Notes: generated by a model from the letters alone, not told the origin. 64,000 bases of DNA from Branchipolynoe longqiensis (GCA_030323885.1 CM059198.1:10392462-10456461), one strand, 5' to 3'; shown: positions 31,569 through 42,466, numbered from the stretch's first letter. Program-made: numbers and translations.

Positions 31569-32059
31569 TAAAAGTATATGTAATCATATTTTGTATTAGG
31601 AATCGCTGGTTACAAAAATCATGATAAATGGCATGGATAACTGGAAGCTTCATGAATGCTGCAATTGTCTTGTACAGAAAAAAAATCTGTAGATTATGAC
31701 CGAAGAATTCTATTTTACATAACTAGTGAGAGCCTCTTTGTGTACTACCCTATCAAATATTTAATATTTTGAAACTTATCCAGTTACCATGAAAATTACT
31801 CATTTGTAATGTATGGTTAAATCAGTGTTTTTCTCTAAAGAATTTGCCGTGAACTCAAGAATACTCGACATGACATGGACTACTCGACATTGACATGGAC
31901 TAACTTACGATGAGGCTATGATATGTTAAACGAAATTGTAAATATGAAAATAAAAATCTTATTCCACGAAAATACTGGTTATTGAACTGAATAAGAAAGG
32001 AAGACTGAATGAATTATTAAAAAGGCACGCTGGTGAATTGACTCTTTACGTCCTCACAG

Positions 32060-32268
32060 AGTACGATTGACTCACTCATCAAGCAGCACATGCCAAAGAC
32101 TGTACCACGGAGAGGCTGGATCTGGTGGCGGACCACCGACGAGACGACAGCCGTGCTCGACGGCAAGAAGCTAGAAGGGATGGAGGTAGACCCGAATTGT
32201 GTGGCACCCAGTGTTCTTACAAGTCCGCTCCCTGAGCGGCGGCACGTGCTGCACGACCAAACCGAAAG
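32060..32268 (+). CDS. lpin: lipin exon, RRGWIWW segment
   Basis: The acceptor is cctcacag (AG at 32058-32059) and the donor GTGATG at 32269 (weaker than consensus). Translation STIDSLIKQHMPK then PRRGWIWWR corresponds to the lipin 'ES...MPKK--RWWFSWR' region just after the P-LP exon. The rest (TAVLDGKKLEGMEVDPNC ... RRHVLHDQTER) is a poorly conserved linker, as in other lipins. It opens on a codon boundary and ends with two bases of a split arginine codon. It is separated by 24.4 kb of retroelement-filled intron from the previous exon. Confidence 0.87.
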
Positions 32269-32808
32269 GTGATGTAAATTATAAAGTGTTTGTAACAGCT
32301 TTGACAATTATATCTGGCGCAAGTTTAAGAGCTGTGCTCTGTACAGACTTTAAACTCGCTCCTGCGGAGAGCTACTTAGGCCTTGGGTACATATAACTAC
32401 GGGTTTAGAACAATAAAAAACGAATTTTAATGAGTAAACAATTCATTGGAATAAACAATACAATCTATCAAATATAACTCACAATTAATTTGAAATCATT
32501 GTAAGGCAGCAGGGTATACAACATTCTCGGTTTTTCAATTGGGCGTGAGTTTTCCATTTCATCATCATCCAACTCTTGAACATCCAACATTTCTTACATT
32601 AGACGGCTGCAGTCAAGGTGATGGACACCACTGACATGGATGTTGGCGACATAGTGGTCATCGCCGACATCATAGTCCTAACCAATGTCATATTCACCAC
32701 CATTTAAGGCTATTTTTATCAGAATATTTCGCGAACAAGCACACACCAGCCCTGAAACGGATTCGCTTTTATTAATGTGGATGTACACGTCAATGTTTGC
32801 AATTTCAG
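32269..32808. other. lipin intron, 540 bp, nothing recognised
   Basis: AT-rich intron with a pyrimidine tract and ttcag acceptor at its end. Confidence 0.6.
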
Positions 32809-32983
32809 GCTGAAGGATGTAGACAACACATCGGCTATGTCGGACTCGGAGGAGTGGATGTTGCACCAGCAATGCGAAATGGCAGATTCTGAGCTATTGC
32901 AGAGGGATGCAATAATTTCTGAGGTTATCAACAAGAAGATCTTCACCTACCGAAAGTTGCTCAAACTCACGTCAGAACAAATC
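32809..32983 (+). CDS. lpin: lipin exon, acidic linker to catalytic domain
   Basis: A 175-base exon between tttcag (AG 32807-32808) and GTAAGG at 32984. It encodes an acidic stretch (DNTSAMSDSEEWMLHQQCEM) and then FTYRKLLKLTSEQI, which matches the lipin 'SYKKTLRLTSEQL' motif immediately before the catalytic C-LIP/HAD domain. Opens with one base of a split arginine codon and ends on a codon boundary. Confidence 0.9.
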
Positions 32984-33161
32984 GTAAGGTCAATTCTATT
33001 TTATTTAGCCATACTTTCTAGCAAACTATATTTTTCATTTTGTTCTTCGCTAAGTATAGGAAGTATGCAATTTTGCAGCACAGAACTTAGCGTATACATC
33101 AAATCCATGTAGAAGATGTTTAAAAGACCGAAAACGTTGACATTACTCGTGGACCGTGCAG
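32984..33161. other. lipin intron, 178 bp
   Basis: The shortest intron in the window and the only gap between exons free of mobile elements. Its acceptor is ccgtgcag. Confidence 0.7.
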
Positions 33162-33310
33162 GAGAAGCTGCATCTGGTGGACGGAGTGAACGATGTGTCC
33201 TTCTCCGTGACCACCCAGTACCAGGGCACGTCGCGCTGTGTCGCCTCAATCTATCTCTGGAACTGGGATGACCACATCATCATCTCGGACATTGATGGAA
33301 CCATCACAAA
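33162..33310 (+). CDS. lpin: lipin exon with HAD catalytic DIDGT motif
   Basis: Encodes [17 protein letters not shown], then [20 protein letters not shown] and ITK, ending in a split lysine codon at a GTGAGT donor (33311). DIDGT is the DxDxT catalytic motif of Mg-dependent phosphatidate phosphatases: the first Asp is the nucleophile of the haloacid-dehalogenase-type reaction. Both aspartates are intact, so the host gene is expected to encode an active enzyme. VTTQYQGT and YLWNWDD are near-invariant in lipins. Confidence 0.95.
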
Positions 33311-34199
33311 GTGAGTCAACAATTGAAATATTAATACCATAAGAAAACAGTCCATCACGCCCGTCAGGATCTGTAATACATTCGCACTTTATATTCCCCT
33401 CATGGTATCGATTCTTGGCTGAGACCAGCCAAAGTGTCTCCCACTCTAGACAGTAGATAGCCAGACACCATTGTTAGTTTGCCTTTTGTGTTGGTATTAA
33501 GCCAGATTTCCTATATAGGTTGACCATCACATGTCTGGCAATCAGTTATCCGCTTCAATCAGTAATCCGGCACTAATTTCCACCAGAGTAATTTCCATTT
33601 CCTAGTCAGTTTTATAAGTGACCGAGAAATAATGAATGAGGAGTCAACACTTCAAAATCCAGTGCTTTCAATATCTCTTAGATGAGCTGCCACATTCATA
33701 ATCAGTTCCTCACATTTGATTTTTATTAACAGAATAGTACTACATTAGCTTATATTAAAAACGTGGAAAGGCTGATTGCTATATCGATCTGGCAGTGAGC
33801 TCAAGATAATAGTTCTTCACTGAATCAACAGTCAGTAATGTTTCAGGAGTCACTAATGTTCTTTGGCTGTGGTGCTTTAACTATCTGGAATGGTGCTTAA
33901 TTGTTGATATTCATGGGTTGTGTAGATATTTTGGAAAGCAAAACATTGTCACTGATATGTTCGCATCTTAATGCAAGTGTCAGTTGGGAACCAGAACTAA
34001 CCATTGAAAACCTGATGCCCTTTACCTGTCATAGAATGAGATTGTTTAATTGATTATGGTTTCACAGCTAGCAACATCAAGCTAAATCAGGATGGATGTT
34101 TTTTTTGGTGATGTCTGACTGAAATACCATGCCACGACTTGAGCTCTCTCGGTGACATTGCGGACACTGAGCCAACCAGTCTTCACCCTATCGTATTAA
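33311..34199. other. start of a 9.2-kb lipin intron, nothing recognised
   Basis: AT-rich; a possible decayed SINE-A tail in reverse near 34075-34105 (gctagcaacatcaagctaaa) is too diverged to call. Confidence 0.4.
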
Positions 34200-34557
34200 T
34201 TAAAGTTGCATAGTCCGATGGTTTTGCGTTTTGGTAATTTTTCTGAGATAAATATATTAAATTGATTGTTATAATCTACCTTATTTCAGGTTAAAGTCAC
34301 TTTGATTTTAAATGGATAAGTTTTGAGATATTTTAAATTCAAACATGCAAACTTAGTTTTGGCAAACACGCCAAAACTCTGATACCATAGGCTTCAACAG
34401 TAACAGCTTCTATCAAATTGTCTCAGTGTTCCCTTCTATATATGGCAATACATACTTAATATTTGCATCAATATCTAAGTTAGCTATGTCGACTCAAATC
34501 TATATAATTATTTTGGTTTTGAAAATCTGATGCCTCATCGGACTATGCAGCTTTAAT
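34200..34557. mobile_element. TA-flanked MITE, copy 2 (about 356 bp)
   Basis: The same ends and interior order as 31213-31568, with ttaaagttgcatagtccgat at left and catcggactatgcagcttta at right. The two copies differ at many scattered positions. Confidence 0.87.
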
Positions 34558-35157
34558 GTCTAGTGCAGGCACGGTGCTATTGAGTATAGATTTTCTAAGT
34601 GTTTGGTTTGACTCAGCCCGAGAAACTTCATATCCCGCTGGCTATCCCAAGGTAAGGAAGGAAAGGAACCCACTCACATTCATGTTGTTTCCGATCCCAA
34701 TATACACTCAAGTACAGAAATCTAAAGAATCCGATAAGGATGTGGGTTATTACAACTATACTCTGGTAACTTGTTTTGTGCTTGGTAGTTAAATTATTCC
34801 TCACTACAAAGATTAACTAATTTTGGCCTGCACAGAGGATCTATCGTGCTTTGCCTCGTAGTATCGTGTTCTTTAGATTTTTAAGAGCCTGTGCAAAATG
34901 TCAACTCACAAGTAAATTAATGTTTGCTGAAATATACAGCCCGATTAACCTGTAACTAGAGGGCAGTTGCTTTACGCCGTAACAAAGCAACAAAAAAGTG
35001 GGTACGTTACTTTACCATCGTTGATTGGTCTCTAGATTGCGTCCATAATTCTATGTGATGGTATTTGTTTCAACTGAAATCCATTCTTCGAGTACTCATT
35101 ACTGGCAGGTGTACTGTAATTTTCGCCAATTTGAATTTCCTCTTGACAATCGTTAAA
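34558..35157. other. intron sequence, nothing recognised
   Basis: No feature supported. Confidence 0.5.
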
Positions 35158-35464
35158 ACGCGCCGGACCGGTTGCCGAATCAGTAAAGCTCATGAAGTTT
35201 GAATCCCAGCCCAATCAAACCAATGACTTACAAAATTGATTCCTGTCGCTACTCAGCCTGACGCTCCGCATTATTAGGAAAAAGCAAGGACTGGTTAGCT
35301 CAGTATCAAGATAACATGAGTCAGAAATCGGGTCATGATGTCGGTGGCTTGGTCTTCCAGTGGCAGAGCATTATAAAGTTGTCATGTGTGCACTGTCACA
35401 AGTCGGTGCCCATCCTGATATGACATTAGATGTTGCCAGAATGTAAAAACACCACCAAACAAAC
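35158..35464 (+). mobile_element. SINE-A copy, diverged
   Basis: Head cgcgccggaccggttgccga, body sharing aatgacttac, gcattattagga and gtcacaagtcggt, tail atatgacattagatgttgcc then accaccaaacaaac. It is more mutated than the 37.5-38.2 kb copies. Confidence 0.8.
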
Positions 35465-36325
35465 AAAACAATTGTTTAAAACAAACTACGCCAATAAGCA
35501 TGTTGCTTTTTTCCCGCACATTCTACTGTACTTCTGGTGGTGGCAGGTGGGAACAAGCAGCTCGGAAGTAGCCAGGAGAATTTCAAATGTCTTACGGTCC
35601 GTCAGTTTGTGCGGACTGGCCCCATAGTTCCTCTACTGTCATAACATCGCTCCTCACTATGTAATTAGAAGTGCCCACTGAACCACTGGAAGTGTAGAGG
35701 CTTGCCAGGTAACTTATCAGGATAATTGTAACTAGTAACTAAACATTAGGTGTATATTTTTTATTTTAGGCCTTCAATTTGTTAACTCTATAAGAGAGGT
35801 TTCGTGGTTGGGCTGATCAATATGCATACTTGTATTTTGAATCTGACATTCAGGAGATGTATATTAAATATGGCTTTTACAGCCTCGGAACGGACACTCA
35901 TTATTAGAGTACAACAACAATCTTAATGTGTGCACAAATCAATAGGTATGTTTATTAGTTGTATTTAATCCAAAATTACTTATATTTTGGTTGTCTCGGT
36001 AAGCGGAGTTATCCAGCAAACCACACCGCAGAGGGCATCCTCATGAAAAAGACACCCAGTCACTGAAACTCAGAACGGTATCGGTGAGCCTATGGAATGC
36101 TGTCCCAGCAAATTTGTATACTTCAGACAACTCTCTCCCATTTAAAAACCACTCGAAGCACACTATGTTCAACCGTGGATCCAAAATGGACCAATACATT
36201 GAGCAGATTTAAGAACATCTCCAGCAATCAAATCCACCTACTTTACTTGACCCGGTGATGCTACCGTGACTTGTTACCCAGCTCCGATACGTGTGAATTT
36301 GTTTGTGTTCATAGTTTCTACCAAC
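35465..36325. other. intron sequence, nothing recognised
   Basis: No gene or mobile element I can support. The stretch 36030-36200 (cactgaaactcagaacggta; tggaatgctgtcccagc) might be a decayed LINE C-terminal region, judged only by the typical 'W--VP' context. Confidence 0.35.
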
Positions 36326-36543
36326 CAGTGATCCACAACTGGTTCATCAAAGGCTGTGGTATGTGCAGTCCTGTCTGGGGAAAGTGCATATAAAAGACCC
36401 CTTGCTGCTTATCGGAAAGAGTAGCCTATGGGTCGGCAGTGGGTTTCCTCCAAAGAAATGTGAGAATAACCATGTGTTTGACGTCCAATAGCTGATGATA
36501 AAAATCAATGTGCTTTAAGGGTGTCATTAAATAAAACAAACAT
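36326..36543 (+). mobile_element. SINE-B, 5'-truncated copy
   Basis: The same body as 28372-28606 (accaaccagtgatccacaac onward; gggaaagtgcatataaaaga; tgacgtccaatagctgatga), ending cattaaataaaacaaac. Confidence 0.85.
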
Positions 36544-36639
36544 TTTCATAGTTCTTACATCATCTTCCAAATACCGGAAGTCAACAAGCAGGGGAGAGAT
36601 ATAAATAGACTGCACTAAACCAGTCTAATCAGTTGGAAG

Positions 36640-36965
36640 CGGACAGGCAGCAGCTCTAAATGTGGGGACACCGGAGCCGCGTTCAGGGTACGACTCCCAA
36701 ACGTATTTTTGGCCTATTTGCGTTCAGGGTGCGCCTCCGAGTCTCGGAGACGTCTCCCTTTTCACACTGGAGACAAAAAGCACCTAGAAAATGGCCGCTG
36801 AATTCAGTGGTTTAAGCCAATCAGAGCTCTTCTTTTCCATTGCACATGGCGGCCCCCTATGGGGACCGCCATTTTCGATGTGACGAACAGCAAAGTCGTT
36901 CAGACTAGCGTGAGGTCAGGAATTTCTCCGAGGTGCCTCGGATGCGTACTTTGAATGCAGCCCAG
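36640..36965 (+). promoter_or_regulatory. candidate promoter and non-coding first exon
   Basis: A GC-richer stretch with no long ORF that ends in agcccag|GTAAGT at 36965/36966, a consensus donor. The ORF at 40223 is preceded by a long T-rich tract and an acceptor (tgtttcttag at 40210). If joined, this would be a 5' untranslated exon of that ORF. No TATA box was recognised. This is inference from splice signals only. Confidence 0.3.
36846..36872. repeat. 27-bp palindrome in a GC-rich block
   Basis: ATGGCGGCCCC, tat-like centre, GGGGACCGCCAT: one mismatch in the arms. It lies 90 bases before a consensus splice donor, inside the only CpG-richer stretch nearby (36640-36960), and may be a transcription-factor site or the core of an element. 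Confidence 0.5.
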
Positions 36966-36966
36966 G

Positions 36967-37474
36967 TAAGTGTGGAACTTTCTCGAAGGAATACACATTA
37001 CACTTTACAGGTGGTACATGCACATTGGATTTAGATTGGATATATTGGTTGCTTCTTCTTTATGGCTTGTAACTGTCTATAGATTGCAAACGCTCCAAAA
37101 TCCAGCTTTCACTATAGTTTGTGTTATTCCATTTAAACATCATCTGTATTTCTAGGTTACATTATTTTTTAGTAGTTTCTGAAACACTGATATGTTTTCT
37201 ACATTTTGTGTTGCAGCTGGCAGTCTATTCCAAATATTGGCTCTCATGTTAGCTACACTGCGATCATATGCACTGCATTTTGATTTTACCATTGCTTGTT
37301 ACGGACCATCGTTGCTTCTTCTGCACCTTGTTTGTAACGTCTTGTCCACATTGGACACAATTTGTTCTATAACAAGGTCATATTGCTTTGAGAAAGTATT
37401 AATGCCTGTGGCAGAGGTAAGTATACTATATATGTACTCTGTTGACATGTAGACTATGGTTTACTATTATTAGG
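36967..37474. other. intron sequence, nothing recognised
   Basis: AT-rich DNA following the candidate donor. No gene supported. Confidence 0.4.
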
Positions 37475-37797
37475 GACCAGGCGGGATGGCCAAATGAGTT
37501 AGAGCGTCCGTCTCCCGTGTTGGTAGACCATGGGATTGTGGATTCGAATCCTGGTTTGAGTCAAACAAATGATGTAAAAATCTATACTTGTCGCTTCCTA
37601 GCCAGGCGCTCGGCATTATTAGTATAGGGCAAGGACTGGTTGGCTCACTGTCAGGATAATGTGACTGAGTGGGATATCAGGTCATGTGCTGGCGGCCTGT
37701 TCTCCCAGTGGGGTGGCACTATAAAGTCGCCATGAGTGAACTGTCACAAGTCGGTACCCGTCCTGTTGCTAGGATGTAAAACAACAAGAAACAAACA
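37475..37797 (+). mobile_element. SINE-A, full length, intact pol III boxes
   Basis: Head gaccaggcgggatggccaaa and tgagttagagcgtccgtctc (A-box), B-box ggattcgaatcc at about 37541-37552, then body and tail. The tail has lost the loop of its hairpin (cgtcctgttgctaggatg). It is the best-preserved tRNA-like head of the family in the window. Confidence 0.9.
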
Positions 37798-37884
37798 AAT
37801 ACTAATACTATTATTAGGGTCTCTTATGTAGGAGACTCGCTCACTGGTCCCATACATATACAGCTGGGCATAATCATATTACAC

Positions 37885-38238
37885 ATGCACTTTTACCGGG
37901 CGCGGTGGCTGAATCGGTAGAGCACAGGCCTCGCGTGCGGAAGATCGGGAGTTTGCGAGTTACGTTCCCGGTCGAGTCAAACCAATGACTTAAAAATTGA
38001 CACTTGTCGCTTCCTAGCCTGGTGCTTGGCATTATTAGGATATGGCAAGGGCTGGTTAGCTCAGTGTCAGGATAATGTGACTGAGTGGGATATCGGGTCA
38101 TGGTGCTGGCGGCCTGATTTCCCAGTGGGGCAGCACTATAAAATCGCCATGAGCGTGTACTGTCACAAGTCGGTACCCGTCCTGATATGACATTAGATGT
38201 TGCTAGGATGTAAAACAACAAACAAACAAAAATGCACT
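37885..38238 (+). mobile_element. SINE-A subfamily with a different tRNA head
   Basis: Starts 37895 accgggcgcggtggctgaat, with cggtagagcacaggcctcgc as A-box and a decayed B-box (gcgagttacgttcccggtc). From gtcaaaccaatgacttaaaa on it matches the other SINE-A copies. The flanks atgcactttta (about 37885) and atgcacttta (about 38231) form the target duplication. The tail stem is CGTCCT (38178-38183) with AGGATG (38205-38210). Same body, different head: two heads share one tail in this genome (see also 60195). Confidence 0.85.
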
Positions 38239-38314
38239 TTACTGCCGACTGTATTCAATCCCTTTGGGAATTTACTTCTACACAACTACATGGGTTATTG
38301 TGGAAATATGCTGC

Positions 38315-39330
38315 CACTGGTGTTATTGTGGACAGTCCTTGACAATTCTTAGGTTTTAATAAGACTGCTACTGTCACATATGTTGTTTATATTTGCATTT
38401 GCTCTTGGGGCATAGCTAATGCATTCTAGAAAATGCTATTTAATTACTGATATTGTACAGTTATAATGTCACTACATTGGCAGAATGGTTGTCTATGGTG
38501 TTATTAGTTACAGCCCTTGACAGGTCTAAATTTGAGGGGAAACTTCCACTGTTACTTATATTTGTTATATTAGTTACATTTCCCTTTGAGCAAGTTGTAT
38601 GTCCTAGAAAGGTCACACATTATTTACTGTTAGTGTATATTACACTTAGTTGTCACGTCTCAGTGCTGACATTGGTGACAGCCCCTGAACGTTTTGACTT
38701 TTGATCAAACTACTAGTATCATTTATATTATTTACATTTGCCCCTGAGCATAATGACTAAATTATAGACAGGCTATGTATATTTATATATTATATATTTA
38801 TTGATATATTTACTGTTACTGAATATTACTTTGCTGTCACAGTCACTTTTCTAACTTGACCTCTGGCCCTGTCACTTGTGTCATTGGTGACAGTCCATGA
38901 CCATCCTTGGTTTAGCAGTGTACTGTCAATGATACTTGTATTATTTATGTTGCTTTTAATAATACCTTATTCTAATAAGGTTATTTATTTGTCAATGTCA
39001 CTGTTATTAGGTATTAGTGAGTTGTCTGAAAGTTGACTGACAAGAACTTTGTCACTTGTGTTACTGTGGATAGTCTATCACACTTTGGTTTATGTGTGTT
39101 AAAACTACTAGTCCCAAATGTAATAGGTATATACATGCTTTTAGGTATAGTTTACTATATTCTAGATTATTATATTTTCCATGTTATGCTACTTTAATGT
39201 CATACTTATTATACTGACAGGACAGCTGTCACTTTTGTTACTAGTGATAGTTCTAAACAAGCTTTGTTTTCTAGACAAATGTAGAAATGGTATCTATCTT
39301 ACCTTTGGGATAATCTCTGTATTCTGCATT
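38315..39330. repeat. degenerate tandem array, ~180-bp period, six units
   Basis: Units start near 38319, 38496, 38665, 38877, 39058 and 39235, each opening with tgttattgtggacagtcc-like sequence, then a -tgactttttgattaaa-like and actactagtgtcatttatat-like part, then attatttacatttgc-like and ctagaaagg-like parts. Spacing is 170-212 bases. Units are strongly diverged, so this is an old array. Confidence 0.7.
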
Positions 39331-40222
39331 GCTTATTTGTTATATTGAGCTTTCTCGTTTATTGTTAGTGTTTAATATTCAGTATAAAGTTATTTGAATA
39401 TGAATTCAACTCATATATCCATGCTAGTTTTATGTTAATTTATATTATGACATTCAGTTACTTTACCATATCCTAATGGCAATACAGTAATTTTAGCTGG
39501 GTACTATCCTCTGGCTACTTGTAGTCCAGGGAGAAGGAAGCACAACCGGTTCCAGCAATTAGCATAATCTACTCACAACGGGAGGACGTTTGTTGAGTAG
39601 ATCCGGTGGTTTTTTCTACATAGCTACTAAGCCAACAGGTTAGTTTCATTTTTGAATGGACGCATTGGTTTAGTTCATGTTAGCATTCACATACACCAAC
39701 TTTTGATTGAATATTATCTGATTTACAGGTTAATTACGATGTGTCGTAACATCGTTAGAACAATGTCGCCATTGTTCTTTGTTATGCCGCCATTGTTCTT
39801 TGTTATGCCATCCATTGCCGAACGGAGAGATGTTTGGCAGGAGCCACGTGCATCATTAGGATTTATTCCTGGGTTTCTTTAAGATTCCCCAAAATATTTT
39901 TAGGCGTACCTCCGAGTCGCGTAGTATTTTCTCCCAACTTGTTGGCCACAAAAGCCACAGGTGGGAGAAGTTTACTGGACAGAGAGTGTGGGAGGCTACC
40001 GCTACACTGGTCCCTACCCCTCGGTTGGTTTCGGGTTGGTTGTCCATATCGTTTACCTATGACTGAAAAATTAGCCACACGCCTGTGCTAAAAAGCGGTT
40101 TAAATACAGTTTTAACACCATTAGACACCTTTGGTAATAATATTTGCTATTTAACCAGTGTCATGTTCACCATGAAAGATTCCTAACCTTTTGTTTTTTT
40201 TGTTTCTTAGAGACTCACAGCT
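39331..40222. other. non-coding stretch upstream of the 332-codon ORF
   Basis: Contains a short direct repeat (ccattgttctttgttatgcc twice, 39769-39808) and gcgtacctccgagtcgcgta at 39903, reminiscent of gcgcctccgagtctcggaga at 36732. It ends in a T-rich tract and ttag at 40207-40210, a plausible splice acceptor. No coding sequence recognised. Confidence 0.45.
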
Positions 40223-41221
40223 ATGGCTATGAAGCGGAGTAAGGTGAATGCATATCGCGACCTCAGTGAAGACAAAGACCCGTCACCACCGGTAACAGGT
40301 CAAAGGTCACCAGAACATCGAGATTCTGGGGAGGTGGGGGGCTCGGAGGCCAGGCCCACTGACCTAGATGAACGGGTCGCGAGGTTGGTGCAGCTTAAGC
40401 TCAAGGAGTTGCTCCCCGCTAAGCCGCATGCTGCTAGGAGGAAGCAGCCGGTCGAGTCAGAGGATTCCGAGTGGGAAGACTACTCGGACCAACAGGACTC
40501 TTCTGAGGAAGAGTCCCAGGAAGAGGTGGTGCTGCCTGTTCGTAAGCGAATGCACAAAAAGAAAGTGGACTCGTCCGACGGGGACAGCTTCACCAGGGCG
40601 CAGAAGAAGAAGCCGCTGGTGAAGAAGCCAAAGAAGAAGAGGTCCAAGAAGACTAAAAAGAGCAAGTCTTCGTCTTCGGACTTATCGTCCGACTGGTCCT
40701 TGACGAATACGGTCTTGGACATGGAAAGGGCGGGAAAATACGCAAAGTTAAGTGGTATGGTGGTCAAGAAGATCAAAGTTCTAAAGAGAAAGAAAGTGCA
40801 GACAACCACCATGATGAGGAAGACCATTCAAGGTCATTTCAACACCCTCAAGCTGGGAGAGGTGATAATGAAGTTAGCCGAGAAGTTCATGGGGATTAAG
40901 GGCATCCCCGAGTCGGTCATGGATGCTGACGTCAAACTTATCGAGGAACACAAAATGTTCGAGCCGGCTCTTCACACAGCACACAAAGGTGTGCTTGCGG
41001 CTCTGACAGCCATCACACTCATTGCAAACCGGATTATGTCGGAGAACAAGTTTTCTTCACTTTGTGAGGATATGGATGAGGGAATAGCGCTGCTCACTGC
41101 TACCAATAATTTCCTGTCTTATCAGCGTTTCGAAAACGTCTTTAAGGACGTCTGCACATCAGGCCAGGGGAATGGGTCAGAGGCAGTCATTTACACTTGC
41201 CCACTGAAGCATCGAATATAA
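40223..41221 (+). CDS. intact 332-residue lysine/serine-rich protein, family unknown
   Basis: An uninterrupted frame with ATG at 40223 (context cacagctATGG). Residues 1-60 are polar; 75-100 are acidic (ESEDSEWEDYSDQQDSSEEE); 105-155 are strongly basic with nuclear-localisation-like runs (KKPLVKKPKKKRSKKTKKSK) and a serine run. From about 165 on it is helical and hydrophobic-patterned (MVVKKIKVLKRKKV; EVIMKLAEKFMGIKGIPE; ALHTAHKGVLAALTAITLIA; LLTATNNFLSYQRF). No enzymatic motif is visible. The layout (charged disordered N-terminus, helical C-terminus) resembles ORF1/gag proteins of DIRS-like elements, but no RT or recombinase adjoins. It is the only long frame here without breaks. AATAAA occurs at 41387-41392. 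Host gene nested in the lipin intron and domesticated gag are both possible. Confidence 0.6.
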   Translation: MAMKRSKVNAYRDLSEDKDPSPPVTGQRSPEHRDSGEVGGSEARPTDLDERVARLVQLKLKELLPAKPHAARRKQPVESEDSEWEDYSDQQDSSEEESQEEVVLPVRKRMHKKKVDSSDGDSFTRAQKKKPLVKKPKKKRSKKTKKSKSSSSDLSSDWSLTNTVLDMERAGKYAKLSGMVVKKIKVLKRKKVQTTTMMRKTIQGHFNTLKLGEVIMKLAEKFMGIKGIPESVMDADVKLIEEHKMFEPALHTAHKGVLAALTAITLIANRIMSENKFSSLCEDMDEGIALLTATNNFLSYQRFENVFKDVCTSGQGNGSEAVIYTCPLKHRI

Positions 41222-41547
41222 ACATAACACATGAACTACTTCCACTATTTAAACCATGCCACATTGACCTGATTATGGTATAGTTAGAGTTAAATCCTGA
41301 AGTTGCCTCCGAACAGTGAAATTTGAGCTCCATGTAGTTGATTCCCATTTGGAGCGTTACCATGCTAATTCAAAATCACACCATCAAATAAATTCAGAAT
41401 ATAATAGTGGCTGGCCTACTTTCATGTGAATCACTACACACAAACTGTGGAAAGGCAAATGAGCAAGAGTGAGCAGTTCATACGGTCCATTATTTGTTCA
41501 AGGTTTGATTTTCTAGTTTATTTCTTCTGTCACATGTTTGTATGTTA
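41222..41547. other. 3' flank of the 332-codon ORF
   Basis: AT-rich DNA with a polyadenylation-type AATAAA at 41387-41392; nothing else recognised. Confidence 0.45.
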
Positions 41548-41705
41548 ATAGGTACTCCAAACTGATATTTTTCTTTTAATGAAGTTAATTTGCAAATGGT
41601 AGTTAGAAAGACCTTATCATTCTGATCACAATTCTATATAAGAACGGTAAATTGGTCTATTAGTCCCTAAGTTATGATTTCTTTAATATTTAATTTGTGC
41701 CCTTA
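41548..41705. mobile_element. fragment of the 17.3-kb TIR element
   Basis: Begins aataggtactccaaactga and parallels 17340-17490 through gcaaatggta, tcattctgat and gttatga. The right part is missing, replaced by a MITE. Confidence 0.7.
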
Positions 41706-42413
41706 AAGTTGCATAGTCCCATGGTTTTGAATTTCTGGGTTCCATGTTACATGACTAATGAGATCATAAAATGCATTTATTCAAGGTCAAAATGAATCAA
41801 ATGTTCATTATTCTTGACATCCATGGCACTATCTTATCCTGTATAATTGTAACACTAATGTACTTTTACCCGTCCTGATATGACCTTAGATGTTGATAGG
41901 ACGTAAAACAACAACAAACAAACAAATATTTGTTTACACATGTACAGTACTTTGCACACACAATAAAAACACATTTTTAACCTTACGTTACTCTTATGAT
42001 GAGAGTGTGATCATGCAGAATGTTCAGTGGGTTGCAATACTATTAACTGTTACTGTTAGTGTTAGCGAGTTGGTTCAAATAGCAATTCTTAATAATATAA
42101 TTAGGGTACACAAATTTGTTTGAAATTGGAAATTATAATGGCTTTCACGGATATTTAATAAGAAAGGGGAAAGGGTGGATATTAAATTAATATCAGATTG
42201 ATTCGGACTAAAAAATTAAAGATCTACGAAATCCCTACCCTGCTTGTTGACGTCCTAACACTAACAGGTTCTGGTAAATCGACTTAGCACGCCCTTCTTT
42301 GCAACAATAAATGCTTAGTGAGAGCACCAGTTAAGTATCTAGAATTAAATCCAGGTAAGTGTTTTGGTTTCGAAAATGTGATGCCTTCATCGGACTCCGC
42401 AGTTTTAACCATT
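41703..42413. mobile_element. TA-flanked MITE, diverged copy 3 with SINE tail inside
   Basis: The left end ttaaagttgcatagtcccat and the right end catcggactccgcagtttta match the MITE ends at 31.2 and 34.2 kb. The interior is longer (about 710 bp), and the right 130 bp (acaggttctggtaaatcgac; gcaacaataaatgctta) match the other copies. A SINE-A tail (41871-41927) has inserted in it. Confidence 0.65.
41871..41927 (+). mobile_element. SINE-A tail-only insertion
   Basis: Only the 3' end: stem CGTCCT (41871-41876) with AGGACG (41898-41903), then gtaaaacaacaacaaacaaa. No head or body. The target duplication was not resolved. Confidence 0.8.
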
Positions 42414-42466
42414 TGTTTATCAAAAAATAAAACTTACCCTTTTATTTTTTTTAAATCTCATTTCAG

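Noticed and set aside
37475..37560. Possible tRNA gene in the head of SINE-A
   Set aside because: Good pol III boxes, but the sequence continues into a multi-copy SINE body with target duplications elsewhere in the family.
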